From Nocardia stercoris (lineage in GTDB: Bacteria; Actinomycetota; Actinomycetes; Mycobacteriales; Mycobacteriaceae): a DNA stretch of 64,000 nt. The DNA lies in assembly GCF_003696265.1 (NCBI RefSeq), contig NZ_RFFH01000005.1:349247-413246 (forward strand), given 5' to 3'. Of the stretch, positions 49,635-59,651 are shown in pieces. Made by a program: the position numbers and the translations under genes. Under the pieces are notes generated by a model. That model made no database searches. It had not been told where the DNA came from and saw only the letters and a list, made by a program, of their open reading frames with translations. Every line of letters begins with the position of its first letter. The stretch's first letter is position 1.

Positions 49635-50053
49635 TCCGCCACCCCGTCTTTACCCCACGGTTTCGATTCAATTTCATTGTGCTGTCGTGTCGGGTAGTGC
49701 GGTAGATGCTTTCCGTTGTCGAAGCCGACCTCGAGGCCACCGACCGTGGCCGATGAATGTTGCAACGGACCCACGTCTACACCGCCGGGCCACAGTCGAG
49801 GTGCCCGAAATCCGTTCGGTCGCAGACCGATCGCGTAAGGATACGCACTGGTCGCCACCTGGGACTCAGTCACCCCGAGACTGTCGTGGCGAGGGCACCG
49901 AACCGTCCGAGCCGTGGCGGCGTGCACGGTCCTGTCCGTTGGCGTCCATGGTCTTGATGTGAGCGGCAAGCGAATCCGATGCGCCGCCGGGCCCACCACC
50001 GATCGCCCCGGTGACATCGATGGTCACCAGGGCGAGGGGACTGCCGCAGCCTG

Positions 50054-50280
50054 CTACTTACCGGCGCTCAGACTGCCCAGGAAACCCAGTCCGGCAAACG
50101 ATCCGGTGCCGCCACTCGTTCCGCCGGTGACCACGACCGAGGCGCGGTCCGAGGACGCGTTGACTGTGCCGGCGCCGGAGTACTCCGCGGTGACGGTCCG
50201 CTGACCGCCAGTGGCCGGCCTCCACTGCAGGGTCGCGGTGCCGTCGGAACCGACTGTGGCCGTGCCGTTGTAGGCGTTGC
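50054..50280 (-). pseudogene. C-terminal fragment of an Ig-like-domain surface protein
   Basis: The minus frame reads GTATVGSDGTATLQWRPATG, GQRTVTAEYSGAGTVNASSD and GGTGSFAGLGFLGSLSAGK, ending at TAG 50054. This is one bacterial Ig-like (Big_3-type) domain and a Gly/Ser tail, as in Nocardia secreted proteins. The signal peptide and preceding domains are absent. It is fused at ~50280 to an arsA relic. Confidence 0.6.
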
Positions 50281-50462
50281 GGCAGTGGCCGGGCGGCGGC
50301 GAGGCTGTTGTCGACGACCCACGCCCAGGGCTCGATTCCGGCGCGCCGCAGGTCGGCTTGCAGTTCGGCGGCTTCCTGCACCGGTGTGGCTTCGACGAGG
50401 GTGACAGGCACGACCTTGGTTTCGTCTGGGTTCTGTAGCCGCATCAGCGGCGTGGTGAAGGT
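50281..50462 (-). pseudogene. arsA: C-terminal fragment of arsenite-pump ATPase ArsA
   Basis: The minus frame reads TTPLMRLQNPDETKVVPVTL and VEATPVQEAAELQADLRRAG, then IEPWAWVVDNSLAAA. This is the near-terminal block of ArsA ATPases (TTPVLEAxxLQxDLRRAGIEPWAW). Only ~55 codons remain. No other ars gene is present. Confidence 0.7.
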
Positions 50463-50553
50463 CCGGTTCGGGCCCATCTGCCGATGCTGGCGGCGGCGCG
50501 GCCGGACCATTCGGGCGCGCGATGCCAGTCGGGCCTTCTGCGATGATGTGGGC

Positions 50554-51394
50554 GTGGAGTACGTGTCCAGAGTGCCGCGGCCGCCGCTGGACGGGCTGAT
50601 CGACGATCTTTACTACCTGGAGGGGGCCCCCGCCGTACGCCCGGCTGACGCTGCCGGCGGCGCCGGCGCCGTTGCTCATCGTCAACCTCGGGGCGCCGTT
50701 CCGCGTCCGCGCCGGCACCGCCGACCAGGCGGCGGAGTACGCCGACGGCTGCGTGGTCACTACGCCCACCCGCGCGTGGGAGTTCGGCTACCCACCCCGG
50801 ACCCGGTCCGTCGGCGTGCACTTCAAGCCGTGGGGGCTGGCGCCGTTCCTGCCGATGCCAGCGGCCGAGTTGTGCGACCGGCCGGCGACGGTGGAGCAGA
50901 TTTGGGGCCGGCCCGCGATTGCTGAGCTGCGTGACCGGCTTTCCTCGGCGGACGCCCCGCACGAGATGCTGACGATGCTCGAGGATGGGTTGATGCGACG
51001 GCTGCGCGAGACCGACGGTCTGGAACTGGTCCGCCGCACGAGCAGCGTCATCGCGGCGACCGGCGGGGCGGTGGCGATCAGCGACCTCGGCGTGGCAGCC
51101 GGTGTCAGCAGCACCTATTTGGCAAAGCGGTTCAAGGAGGTCATCGGCGTCACGCCGAAGCGGCTGGCGCGCAGCTACCGCTTTACCGCCACCATGTTGG
51201 CGATCAACTTCGCCGCACCGATCGACTGGGGCGATGTCGCGGCGGGCGCAGGCTATTTCGACCAGGCCCACTTCGGCCACGAGTTCCGGGAGTTCACCGG
51301 TCTGACGCCGACCCGGTACGTCGAAGTACGGCAGCAATTCCTGCGCGATCATCCCGCTCACGTGTTGGACGGCTGGCCGCTGCCAGCCGATTGA
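50554..51394 (+). pseudogene. AraC-family regulator, frameshifted
   Basis: The 5' part (VEYVSRVPRPPLDGLIDDLY, then YLEGAP) and the long 3' part (LLIVNLGAPFRVRAGTADQA onward, with the AraC DNA-binding domain AISDLGVAAGVSSTYLAKRF and a second HTH at DWGDVAAGAGYFDQAHFGHE) are in different frames. The break is in the G5C5 run at 50622-50632, where removing one C gives a continuous protein of about 279 residues. It resembles DUF6597-type AraC regulators. Either the gene was inactivated recently or the homopolymer was miscalled. Confidence 0.75.
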
Positions 51395-51461
51395 TTTCTT
51401 ACAAGAGCGGCAGCTCACGACACGCCAAACTTGGGGCACCCCAACGTAGAGGAGGAAGCCC

Positions 51462-52043
51462 GTGGGCAAGCTGGTCATGTACGCGTCGGTGTCGGTGGAT
51501 GGCTTCATCGCGGCCGAGAACGACGACCCCGGTCCACTGTTCGAGTGGTTGTCCAGCGGTGACGTGCCGTTGGACGACAGCGGCTTCTTGAAGGTGTCGC
51601 AGAAGTCCTACGACTACATCCGGCCGTACTGGGACCAGATCGGAGTGACGATCGCCGGCCGCCACGTCTTCGACATGACCGAGGGCTGGGACGGGACGCC
51701 TCCGAGCGGGATCGACCACGTGGTCGTCGTGACCCACCAGGGTAGGCCCGAGGGCTGGGAGGCCAAGGCGCAGTTTCACTTCGTCGACGGCATCGAGGCG
51801 GCCGTGGCCAAGGCACGAGAGCTCGCGGGTGACCGCATTGTCGAGGTCGCCGCCGGCGACGTCGGTGGGCAGGCGCTTGCCGCGGGGCTAGTCGACGAGG
51901 TGCGCATGGACGTTGCGCCGATTGTGTTCGGGTCCGGTAAGCGCTACTTCGGTTCCGTCGACGCGCAGCACCTGTTGGAGGATCCAGACGTGGTGATTCA
52001 AGGCAACCGGGTGCTTCACCTGCGCTATCGGGTGCGCCGCTGA
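51462..52043 (+). CDS. Dihydrofolate reductase family protein (RibD C-terminal type)
   Basis: The 193-residue protein reads GKLVMYASVSVDGFIAAEND, then GVTIAGRHVFDMTEGWDGTP and VEVAAGDVGGQALAAGLVDE, ending VLHLRYRVRR. Family members bind NADPH and reduce pterins, deazaflavin or unknown compounds. The GTG start at 51462 has GAGGAGGAA upstream. It follows the AraC gene by 67 bp, a pairing that suggests regulation by it. Confidence 0.85.
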   Translation: MGKLVMYASVSVDGFIAAENDDPGPLFEWLSSGDVPLDDSGFLKVSQKSYDYIRPYWDQIGVTIAGRHVFDMTEGWDGTPPSGIDHVVVVTHQGRPEGWEAKAQFHFVDGIEAAVAKARELAGDRIVEVAAGDVGGQALAAGLVDEVRMDVAPIVFGSGKRYFGSVDAQHLLEDPDVVIQGNRVLHLRYRVRR

Positions 52044-52088
52044 CCGATCTGAGTAGGTACACGAAGAAGTACACCGCGATGGTGACAC

Positions 52089-52430
52089 TGACCTGACCCC
52101 ATGATTTCAGTCCGGGGACTGTGAGAGCCGTTGCGGCCCAGGAAGTGGGCAGGAAGGCTCGAAGACCATGGTGACACGCAAGAGGCACAACCTTGAGCAG
52201 GTCGTGCGCAAGCTGGGCGAGGCAATCGGCTGCTGGGCGAGGGCAAACAGATCGCCGACGTGTGCCGGACCCTCCAGATCACCGAGGCTACCGACTACCG
52301 CTGGCGCAACCAGTTCGGCGGGTTGAACGCCGACGGCGCCAAATGGTTGAAGGACCTCGAACGCGAACTCCACCCTGAAAGGCTTCTCGCCGAGGCGGAG
52401 CTGGAGAAGGCGGCGTTGCAGGTGCGCCAC
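52089..52430 (+). mobile_element. IS3-family element fragment with OrfA relic
   Basis: The left end at 52089-52141 is nearly the same as that at 34811. An OrfA follows from ATG 52168 (MVTRKRHNLEQVVRKLGEA). After a frameshift near 52217 it continues with LLGEGKQIADVCRTLQITEA, YRWRNQFGGLNADGAKWLKD and LLAEAELEKAAL. It stops being recognisable near 52430, before the OrfB part, where the hydrolase gene begins. It is inactive. Confidence 0.78.
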
Positions 52431-52448
52431 CGGCGGGACACCCTGCGC

Positions 52449-53726
52449 TCACCTGTCCGGCTCGTCGGGCAGCGGTAGCGGAGCGTCGGTGAGGAAGGCG
52501 AGGAGTGCTCGTTCGTACAGTTCCGGCTGGTCCGCTGCGATGGCGTGGCCGGCGTCGGGGACGATGATCAGCCGGGAGCGTGGCAGGACGCGACGGTACT
52601 CGTCGGTGACCTGCCAAGTCTTGTAGTCGTATCGGCCGCGCATGATCAACGCGGGCACCTGCACGTTGCGCAGCGCCGGTCGTGGGTCGTCGACTCTGGC
52701 CAGGTCCGCTCCGGTCATCTGGTTCACCCAGTAGCCGGGCGTATTCGCGGGGAGGACCGGTGATCCGCGGTGGTCCGGTGCCTGAGCCAGCGGCGCGAGT
52801 ATCGCCAGCTGCTCCCGGAAGGTGGTGTCTGCCTCGGCGTCGCCGAAGAAGCTATGGGCCGCACGGGGATTGATCGCCTGCAGCACTGAGGCGATGGTCA
52901 GCCGTGCCCCGGTTCGTTCGAGTCGGGCGCGCATGTCGGGGGTCTCTGCGTCGCGCAGGTTGCCGTCTGTCCCGTCGGGGTAGGCCGGCGTCCACATCGC
53001 TCCCGGTGAGGTGAACACCACCCGTGCCACTCGGTCGGGATGCTTGGCCAGGTAGCGGGCGGCGAGGATGCCGCCCCAGGACTGGCCGACCGGCACGATA
53101 CGGTCCGCGCCGAGCGCGATCCGGATGGCCTCCAGGTCGTCGACCTGGCGGGTGACGGTGTACTCGTCGACATTCGTCGCCCGGCTCGAGCGGCCGGCGC
53201 CGAACTGGTCGTAGGAGTAGACGTCGAATCCGGCGGCGGCGAGGGCCACGCTCGCGGCGGGGAGGCCGTCACCGGCCGTGCCCGGCCCGCCGTGCAGGAA
53301 CACGACCGGAGCACCACGATTCGGTACGCCGGCGGGCCGGTGGGTGTAGGCGATGGTGGAACCGGTCGGCAGGTGCCAGTAGGCGAGGTTCGGGGGCTCG
53401 GTTACCGCCGGCGCTGCGACTGGTGTCCCCACCGCGGCCGCCGTGGCGACCACAATCGTGACCGTCAGGCCCGCTGCGGCGGCCAGGACGATTCCGCGCC
53501 GGAGTGATCGGTGTGCGATCCGCAGCGACACTGCCAGAGTGGCGTAACTGCCGGCCGCGAGCACGATCACGGCCACGCCAGCCAGCGCTGGCCAGGAGTC
53601 GAACAGCATCGCCGCACCGAAGAATGCCCCGGCTGCGAGCAATGCCGCCGCCAACAAACCGACGATTCCGACCGTGGTGGCGACCGCCTGCCGAGTGATC
53701 TGCCGTCCTGCACTCAGTCGTGTCAC
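52449..53726 (-). CDS. Membrane-anchored alpha/beta hydrolase (proline-iminopeptidase-like)
   Basis: The 425-residue protein has three hydrophobic helices in the first 105 residues. The hydrolase domain follows, with HGGPG at 145-149, nucleophile Ser216 in GQSWGG, acid Asp367 (RGRYDYKTW) and His394 (DAGHAIA). HGGPG and GxSWGG are hallmarks of the S33 proline iminopeptidase group. The catalytic part should be outside the membrane. It is paralogous to the interrupted gene at 59652-61073 with the same architecture. It starts with GTG at 53726. Confidence 0.87.
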   Translation of the reverse strand: MTRLSAGRQITRQAVATTVGIVGLLAAALLAAGAFFGAAMLFDSWPALAGVAVIVLAAGSYATLAVSLRIAHRSLRRGIVLAAAAGLTVTIVVATAAAVGTPVAAPAVTEPPNLAYWHLPTGSTIAYTHRPAGVPNRGAPVVFLHGGPGTAGDGLPAASVALAAAGFDVYSYDQFGAGRSSRATNVDEYTVTRQVDDLEAIRIALGADRIVPVGQSWGGILAARYLAKHPDRVARVVFTSPGAMWTPAYPDGTDGNLRDAETPDMRARLERTGARLTIASVLQAINPRAAHSFFGDAEADTTFREQLAILAPLAQAPDHRGSPVLPANTPGYWVNQMTGADLARVDDPRPALRNVQVPALIMRGRYDYKTWQVTDEYRRVLPRSRLIIVPDAGHAIAADQPELYERALLAFLTDAPLPLPDEPDR

Positions 53727-53807
53727 GGTGACATTCCAGCCGAACGCGCGGCGCCGAACATCAGGGATTCCCCCGGAACCGAGGTCCCGTCGTCTCGTCC
53801 GTACCGC

Positions 53808-56525
53808 CTAGGGACCGTGCAGGGTGTGGGCGATCCCCGCGCGGCTGGTGAGGCCGAGCTTGCGCAGGATGCGGCCGAGGTGGTCCTCGACCGTGCGCGG
53901 GCTCAGATGGAGCCGGCCGGCGATGTCCTTGTTCGACAGCCCCTGCGCTGCCAGGTCGGCGATCTGTCGTTCCCGGTCGGTCAATGTGTTTGCGCCGCTG
54001 ACGGTTCGGCCTCCCGCCAGCCGCCGTTGTTCCGCGGTCGCGGCATGCAGCAGCACGCTCGCCCCCGCTACGGTGAACGCGCTTCGCGCACTGGCGATCC
54101 GGGCGGTGGCGAGGTCGAAATCCCCGCGCTGCCCCGCGATTCGCGCTGCCATCAGCAACGCCTGGGCCCGGAACACCGGCATGTCGGCCCGGCCGTAGGC
54201 GAGGACAGCCGCAGCAGCGGCTTCCGCAGCGGCCGCGAGATCGCCACGGGCACAGAGATATCCGGCGCGTGCGCGGGCCGCGGCGGCCAGCTGGCCGGGC
54301 AGCCCGAGCCGGTTCGCCGCGGCTTCGGCCCGGTCCACCAGACCGGCGGCGGCGTCGAGATCCCCGCGCTCGACCGCACTCAGTGCCGCGACGGCGAACT
54401 CCGCCGCCTGCATCGGGTGCGCGCGAACCTCGTCATCCGCCCCCGCCCGCACCGCTGCCGCCTGCCGCTCGACGGTCAGGCTCGCGTCGCCGATTCGTGC
54501 GGCGATCTCCGACAATGCGGCATCGACGGCATCGCGCCACCACCGCACGGCCGGTCGGGGCAACGCGTCGATCGTCCGCCACCACCGCACGACCTCCGAG
54601 CGTGGCGCCGTTTCCTCCAGTACCCGGAGCTTGATCGCTCCGGCCAGCGGCGCGATCCCGGGATACGAGTACAGCTCGGCGGTTTCGGCGGCATCCGCGG
54701 CAGCGGTGAGCGCGTCCGGGTAACGGCCCAGTTTGGCCAGCGTGTATGCGTGAATGGTGTGCAGCTCGGGGAGCATGAAACTGTGGCCCCGAGCACAGCC
54801 CACCCGGACGGCCCGCTCGATCTGGACCAGACCGGCGCGCTGGTCGTCGAGGAAATAGGCCAGCCAGCCCCAGGCAGCGACGGCATGGATGACATCGAGC
54901 AACTCGGTGTCGTCGAGCCCAGCGAATTCCCGCTCCGCCAGCCGGTAGCCGGCCGCCGCGCCGGTGATGTCCGCTTGCTGCAGCTGACCCATACTCCGCA
55001 GCGTCAGGGCGGCGGCGCGGATGGCCGGATCCTGCACCGCAGGGGATTCGAACAGTTCCCGGACCCGGCGTGCGCCGTCGAGGTCCCGCCCGTCCTGAAG
55101 TTCGAGGATGGCCGCTTCCAGGCGCAGGGGTCCGCGCGCGCCCGGCGTGACCAGATCGATCGTCCGGGACAGAAGGTTTCGCGCAGCGTCCACTCGCCCG
55201 AGGATCCGTTCACAGCGGGCCGACAGCAACGCCGCCTCGACCTGTTCAGCGCCCGAGGAGTGCTCGGGAGCGGGGAGCAGCGCCACCAGAACCTGCCGGG
55301 CTTCCTCGACCGCGCCGGACAGCAGCAGGGCCTGACCGAGCAGCAGTCGCGCCGCCCCACCGGGCGCGATGTCGGGGTCCGGAACCTGGTCGAGGGCGGC
55401 GGCCGCCCACCGGGCAGCGGTAGCGGGATCGGTGGCCAGAACCTGCTCAGCGGCGGCGAGCAGGTCGGCTGTGGCCTGCGCATCACGCCCGAGCACATGC
55501 TCCACGTGCCGTGCCCGGGCGACGGCCGAGGCGCCGGCCGCGCGCAACAGCTGCGCCGCCCGGGCATGCGCCGCGACCCGCCGGCCCTGACCGGCAAGCC
55601 GATACGCCGCCGCGCGAACCAGCGGATGGCGAAAGTCCACGATGCCGCCGGCCACGCGGATCCAGCCGCGACGGCTCAGCTCGTCCAACGCGGCCTCCAC
55701 CTCGTGTCGGTCGAGTTCCGCTGTGCCGCACAGTAGATCGATGTCGCCGGTGGCTCCGCACACCGCCGCGGCGTGCGCCACGGAGCTCTCGCGGGTGGGC
55801 AGCTGGGCCAGCTCCGCGCGAATGGTGCGATCCAAGCCGGTACTACCGGTCGTCGCCGCGGCCGGATCCTCGCCGATCACCGCATCGAAGTCCGCCGGAG
55901 TCAGTTCCGCCAGCAACTCCAGATACAGCGGATTACCCTGTGCCACGTCGATCAGCCGGGCCGTTCCAGCGACCTGCCGCCCCGCCAGCATCATCGCGGC
56001 CTCGTGATCCGGCAGCGGCGGCACCACCACGTGAACGGTGCCGACTCCCGGTGCCCGCAAAGCGGATCCGAGTGCATCGGGAAACAGACCCGTTCGATAG
56101 CCGAGCAGCAGCCGGGTAGTAGCCGGGCGTTGCCGAATCAACGCGGCGAGTACACGCAGCGACGCGGCGTCGGCCCAGTGCACGTCGTCGACGACGAGAA
56201 CGGTCGGCGCTGTGTCCAGCTGTTCCCGCAGCCACCTCGCCGCGGCTCGCACCTCGGCCACGGCAGGAGCGGGTTCGGTGCCGCCGAGGCCGTCGATCGC
56301 GTCGGTCAGCAGGTAGCCCGGCGTGGACCGCTCGTATTCGGTACCCGAGACGGTGATCGTGCGCCACCCGGCCGCTGCGGCCGAGCGGGTGAACTCACCG
56401 GCGAGCCGGGACTTTCCGATGCCCGCGGGACCTTCCACGAGCAGTACCTGGGGGCCGCCGGGCGCCGCGCAGGCCTCGTGCAGGGTGGCCAGTTCCCGGG
56501 TACGGCCGACGAATGACCGGATCAC
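53808..56525 (-). CDS. LuxR-family (LAL) ATPase regulator
   Basis: The 905-residue protein has an N-terminal AAA/STAND ATPase with Walker [11 protein letters not shown] (residues 32-41) and Walker [13 protein letters not shown] long helical repeat region runs from ~350 to ~830, and a C-terminal LuxR helix-turn-helix covers ~843-905 ([20 protein letters not shown], then [20 protein letters not shown]). LAL proteins activate large operons after ligand binding. The GTG at 56525 is chosen because GAGGAG precedes it and [12 protein letters not shown] is the usual start; a longer upstream frame runs across an unrelated promoter. It may control the flanking hydrolase genes. Confidence 0.88.
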   Translation of the reverse strand: MIRSFVGRTRELATLHEACAAPGGPQVLLVEGPAGIGKSRLAGEFTRSAAAAGWRTITVSGTEYERSTPGYLLTDAIDGLGGTEPAPAVAEVRAAARWLREQLDTAPTVLVVDDVHWADAASLRVLAALIRQRPATTRLLLGYRTGLFPDALGSALRAPGVGTVHVVVPPLPDHEAAMMLAGRQVAGTARLIDVAQGNPLYLELLAELTPADFDAVIGEDPAAATTGSTGLDRTIRAELAQLPTRESSVAHAAAVCGATGDIDLLCGTAELDRHEVEAALDELSRRGWIRVAGGIVDFRHPLVRAAAYRLAGQGRRVAAHARAAQLLRAAGASAVARARHVEHVLGRDAQATADLLAAAEQVLATDPATAARWAAAALDQVPDPDIAPGGAARLLLGQALLLSGAVEEARQVLVALLPAPEHSSGAEQVEAALLSARCERILGRVDAARNLLSRTIDLVTPGARGPLRLEAAILELQDGRDLDGARRVRELFESPAVQDPAIRAAALTLRSMGQLQQADITGAAAGYRLAEREFAGLDDTELLDVIHAVAAWGWLAYFLDDQRAGLVQIERAVRVGCARGHSFMLPELHTIHAYTLAKLGRYPDALTAAADAAETAELYSYPGIAPLAGAIKLRVLEETAPRSEVVRWWRTIDALPRPAVRWWRDAVDAALSEIAARIGDASLTVERQAAAVRAGADDEVRAHPMQAAEFAVAALSAVERGDLDAAAGLVDRAEAAANRLGLPGQLAAAARARAGYLCARGDLAAAAEAAAAAVLAYGRADMPVFRAQALLMAARIAGQRGDFDLATARIASARSAFTVAGASVLLHAATAEQRRLAGGRTVSGANTLTDRERQIADLAAQGLSNKDIAGRLHLSPRTVEDHLGRILRKLGLTSRAGIAHTLHGP

Positions 56526-56670
56526 GCGCTCCTCTGTCGAACGAACGGTCGGTCCACGAGCGTAGCGGCAGCCGGGCCGGGCGCACGGATCCCGTAGTTC
56601 CACGGATGCTTCCGGTGACCGCGGCCGGTTGGGTTGTCCGAGTTCGACCAATCGGTGAAGGGAAGAGGTC

Positions 56671-57222
56671 ATGGGGTCCAGGTATCGGGGTGGGACGGGC
56701 GAGATCCGGTGGTGGCGGCTGGTTCCCGTCACCGTGAGTCTCGCCGCCGCGGTGCTGACGGGTTGCTCGGTGGTGCAGCACGGCGCGAACGCGGTGAAGG
56801 ACGCGAATACCTCCGACACCGGGCGATCGAAGGTCGGCGACTGCATCGACGTCATCGACGGGTCGATGGTGGACACCAAGTCCGAGCCCGTGGACTGTGC
56901 CTCCCCGAAGGCGGTGTACAAGGTGGCCGAGGTGCACAACACGAAGGCCGACTGCGCCGCCGATTACACCTCGTACGAGGAGACCTTGAACGGGGTCTCG
57001 ATGGCCTTCCTGTGCTTGGCGCCGAACTTCAAGGAAGGCGCCTGCTACCAGGAGAGTTCGATCACCGGATACCGGTACGCGGACTGTGGGTCCGCAGACG
57101 CGAGCTTCCGGGTGGTGTTGCGGATCGACGGCCGATCGGACGAAAGCCTGTGCGGCACGGACTCGGACAAGGTGATCACCCTGGCGCAGCCGCCTACCAC
57201 CTTCTGTGTGAAGGATCAGTAG
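56671..57222 (+). CDS. Lipoprotein with Cys-rich globular domain
   Basis: The 183-residue protein has a signal peptide with lipobox VLTGC (Cys at ~32). An LppU/SCO3897-like layout follows: [49 protein letters not shown]. Eight to nine Cys suggest several disulfides. It sits outside the cell anchored by lipid. The ATG is preceded by GAAGAGG. It is divergent from the LuxR gene, with 145 bp between starts. Confidence 0.8.
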   Translation: MGSRYRGGTGEIRWWRLVPVTVSLAAAVLTGCSVVQHGANAVKDANTSDTGRSKVGDCIDVIDGSMVDTKSEPVDCASPKAVYKVAEVHNTKADCAADYTSYEETLNGVSMAFLCLAPNFKEGACYQESSITGYRYADCGSADASFRVVLRIDGRSDESLCGTDSDKVITLAQPPTTFCVKDQ

Positions 57223-57452
57223 GTCGACATTCGGCCACGTATCCGGCGGTGTAACCGGGACGCCGGAACCTGTTCCTGTCACATTGTGGTCGGGTCCAAG
57301 GCCCGGATCACCTGATGAAGAGACCTGGCATACGTCGGGGTAGGTCCTGTCGGCTGTACTCCTCCATATCCACAGGCGGAGGACATGCGCGAGGAGTTAT
57401 CCGCCCGATGATTGTTGCTGTCGCGGGAGAAAGTAACGCGAGAAGGGGTTCT

Positions 57453-59624
57453 ATGAACGGCGTTCACCCGTATGCCCCTGTCGCCGACGTGGACTGGGCG
57501 ACACTGGAGCACGCTTACGGGGACGCCAGCGATGTGCCCGGCTGGATCGCGGGGCTGGCGGCCGCCGAGATCGTCGAACAGTCACTGTACGAGTTGTGGG
57601 GCGCGGTGCTGCATCAGGGCACCCTCTACACCTCGACGGCTCCGGCGATGACCGCGATCGCGGCACTGCTCGGGGCGGGCCGGAGCGCGGATGCGGAGAA
57701 CACGGCATGGTTACTGCTGGCTTTCGCCGAGTCGGTGCGCGACTACGAAAAGGTCGGCTGGGCGGACGCCGAGACGGCTGCGCTGGTCCGGTCGGCCCGG
57801 GACTCGCTGGTCGGCATCGCCGCTCTGGTGCGACCACTGATCTGCGACGACGGCCCGGCTGCGGCGGCTGCGGCTCTGCTGCAAGCCCAATCGCGCACAA
57901 CCGATTCCGATGCCTCAATGGCTCTGGTGGCGCGGGCCGTTGCTCGCCCGGCCGGCCCGGTGGAGCAGGCGTGCGTTGCCGCGCTCACGACGCTCGGCGC
58001 CGACACCGCAACGGCACTCGCTGACGCGGACCCCGGTCTGACGATGGCGGCCAGGCTCGCGCGCATCGCGGCCGGAAGCAGCGCGAGCACCGACCTCGAC
58101 GCGCTGGTGACGGGTTGGGAACTCGCGGTCGAGGTCGCGCCGAACGTCGCGTTCGGGGTCGGCAGTCTCCCGGAGTGGTTGGGCACGGTCAACACTCACG
58201 CTGCAACTCACGTACTGACGGCACTGCCGGTGCCGGATGACGCGACGATCGCCGGGCTCGTCGACATCGTCATCGGCTCCCGTGCCGATGCCGCAAAGGC
58301 CGTTCGGCGCCTGCTGAGTCTCGCCGTGCTACCCGACATCGAGCCTGAATCCATGATCGCCGCCTTGCGCCAGTGTCCGCCGACTCCTGAGGTCTGTGAC
58401 GCGCTGGTCGTCCTTGCCCAACGCGTCACGGCCGGGACCACCGCGACTATCGGGTCGAACAGCTTCGATACCGACGCGCGCGCGGACGCGGCACTCGCGC
58501 TGCTGCGCGCCGGCGACCGACGATGGCCTCGCCCGATGGCGGAGGCCCTGCTCACCAACCCCGCCGCGCGTGGCCTCATGGTCGCCACCTCGGCAACCGG
58601 ACGTTCCGCGCTCGGCCACGCGCTCGCGAGCGAAAACGCTCCTGCCGCACCGATGTTCGTCGCTGCCATCCTGCAGGCGCTGCGACGGGATCCGCCCGCG
58701 GACCCGTCCCGCGACGGCGCCGGACATCTCGTCACGTTGCTCGGCTCCTGGCCCGCCGATGCTGCTGCCGGCGCACACCCCCGAGTCCGGGAGCTGCTGG
58801 GACAGTTGCCGAAGCAAGCGGCCGAAACGCTGGCTACGTGGGGTGACGACACGAGTATCGAATGCATCCGGGAAGCGGGTGGTGGCGGCGATGCGACCGT
58901 GCTGCTCGCACTGGCGCGGTTGACGAAGGGCCGCGACGATTTCCATCGCGTCCTCGACGCCGATCTCCGGTACGTCGAGTCCGCGGTCCTCGAACACTGG
59001 GCCGACCGCACCGACCCACGTTTCCTCGAATGGTGCCGCGGCCTCGTCGGCACCGAGCCCGCGACAGCGATCTACGAGCGACGTGACCAGGTCACCGCGC
59101 TGGGTGTCCTCGCCGACGTCGATCCACGCGCGGCCGCGACCGGCTGGCCGGTGCTGCGCGGTCTCATCGACGCCGGCGCCGAACCGATCGAGGAAGCCGT
59201 CCACCTCGCCCTCGATTGGCATGCCCGGCAATTACTTCCGGCCGGCGCGCACACCGATTTCGAGGCGCTGCTCGCCGACCTCGTGGTCACCGACCGCAAG
59301 AACTACGCCGGGCCGCTCATCAAAACCAGCGGTGTCGCCGCGATCGCCCTCCTCGACCTCGGACTGCCGTTGCCGGGCACGCCTGCGCGCATCGCCAAGG
59401 TCGTCGCGCGTGCCGTCACCGACAAGTGGGCGCGCGACATCGGCTTCCGGCTCACCGAACGGTTGACCGATGCGCCCGCATCGGTTCGCCGCGCCGTAGT
59501 GAAGAAGCTCCGATCGCTCGCCGACCGCGACGAACGCTTCGACTCCACCGGCGATATCGCCGTCGAGGACGAACAGGCGCTCGCCCGGCTGCGCCCGATC
59601 CTGCACAGCCTCGAAGCCACCTGA
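57453..59624 (+). CDS. Large helical repeat (HEAT-like) protein of unknown function
   Basis: The 723-residue protein is almost entirely alpha-helical, Ala/Leu-rich and without transmembrane spans or a signal peptide. Repeating pairs of helices of ~35-40 residues, such as GGGDATVLLALARLTKGRDD, AAATGWPVLRGLIDAGAEPI, ASVRRAVVKKLRSLADRDER, suggest HEAT/ARM-like solenoid folding used for protein binding. No catalytic motif is visible. The ATG at 57453 has GAGAAGGGG upstream. It lies between the lipoprotein and the interrupted hydrolase gene. Confidence 0.7.
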   Translation: MNGVHPYAPVADVDWATLEHAYGDASDVPGWIAGLAAAEIVEQSLYELWGAVLHQGTLYTSTAPAMTAIAALLGAGRSADAENTAWLLLAFAESVRDYEKVGWADAETAALVRSARDSLVGIAALVRPLICDDGPAAAAAALLQAQSRTTDSDASMALVARAVARPAGPVEQACVAALTTLGADTATALADADPGLTMAARLARIAAGSSASTDLDALVTGWELAVEVAPNVAFGVGSLPEWLGTVNTHAATHVLTALPVPDDATIAGLVDIVIGSRADAAKAVRRLLSLAVLPDIEPESMIAALRQCPPTPEVCDALVVLAQRVTAGTTATIGSNSFDTDARADAALALLRAGDRRWPRPMAEALLTNPAARGLMVATSATGRSALGHALASENAPAAPMFVAAILQALRRDPPADPSRDGAGHLVTLLGSWPADAAAGAHPRVRELLGQLPKQAAETLATWGDDTSIECIREAGGGGDATVLLALARLTKGRDDFHRVLDADLRYVESAVLEHWADRTDPRFLEWCRGLVGTEPATAIYERRDQVTALGVLADVDPRAAATGWPVLRGLIDAGAEPIEEAVHLALDWHARQLLPAGAHTDFEALLADLVVTDRKNYAGPLIKTSGVAAIALLDLGLPLPGTPARIAKVVARAVTDKWARDIGFRLTERLTDAPASVRRAVVKKLRSLADRDERFDSTGDIAVEDEQALARLRPILHSLEAT

Positions 59625-59651
59625 GCCGAACCACAGCGCACGCACCATCCT

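Larger units (their letters stand above)
49147..50053. other. Gene-poor interval with a possible tiny membrane-protein gene
   Basis: There are 907 bp with no firm gene. It contains the 49-codon frame listed next and a hairpin. A minus-strand frame to 50017 (VATSAYPYAIGLRPNGFRAP onward) has no recognisable family. Confidence 0.4.

Noticed and set aside
34811..52430. A functional composite transposon between the two IS ends
   Set aside because: Both copies are fragments, neither has a full transposase, and no target-site duplication was seen.
56526..56942. Extension of the LuxR frame beyond 56525
   Set aside because: It overlaps the divergent lipoprotein gene and its promoter and has no similarity to LAL proteins.
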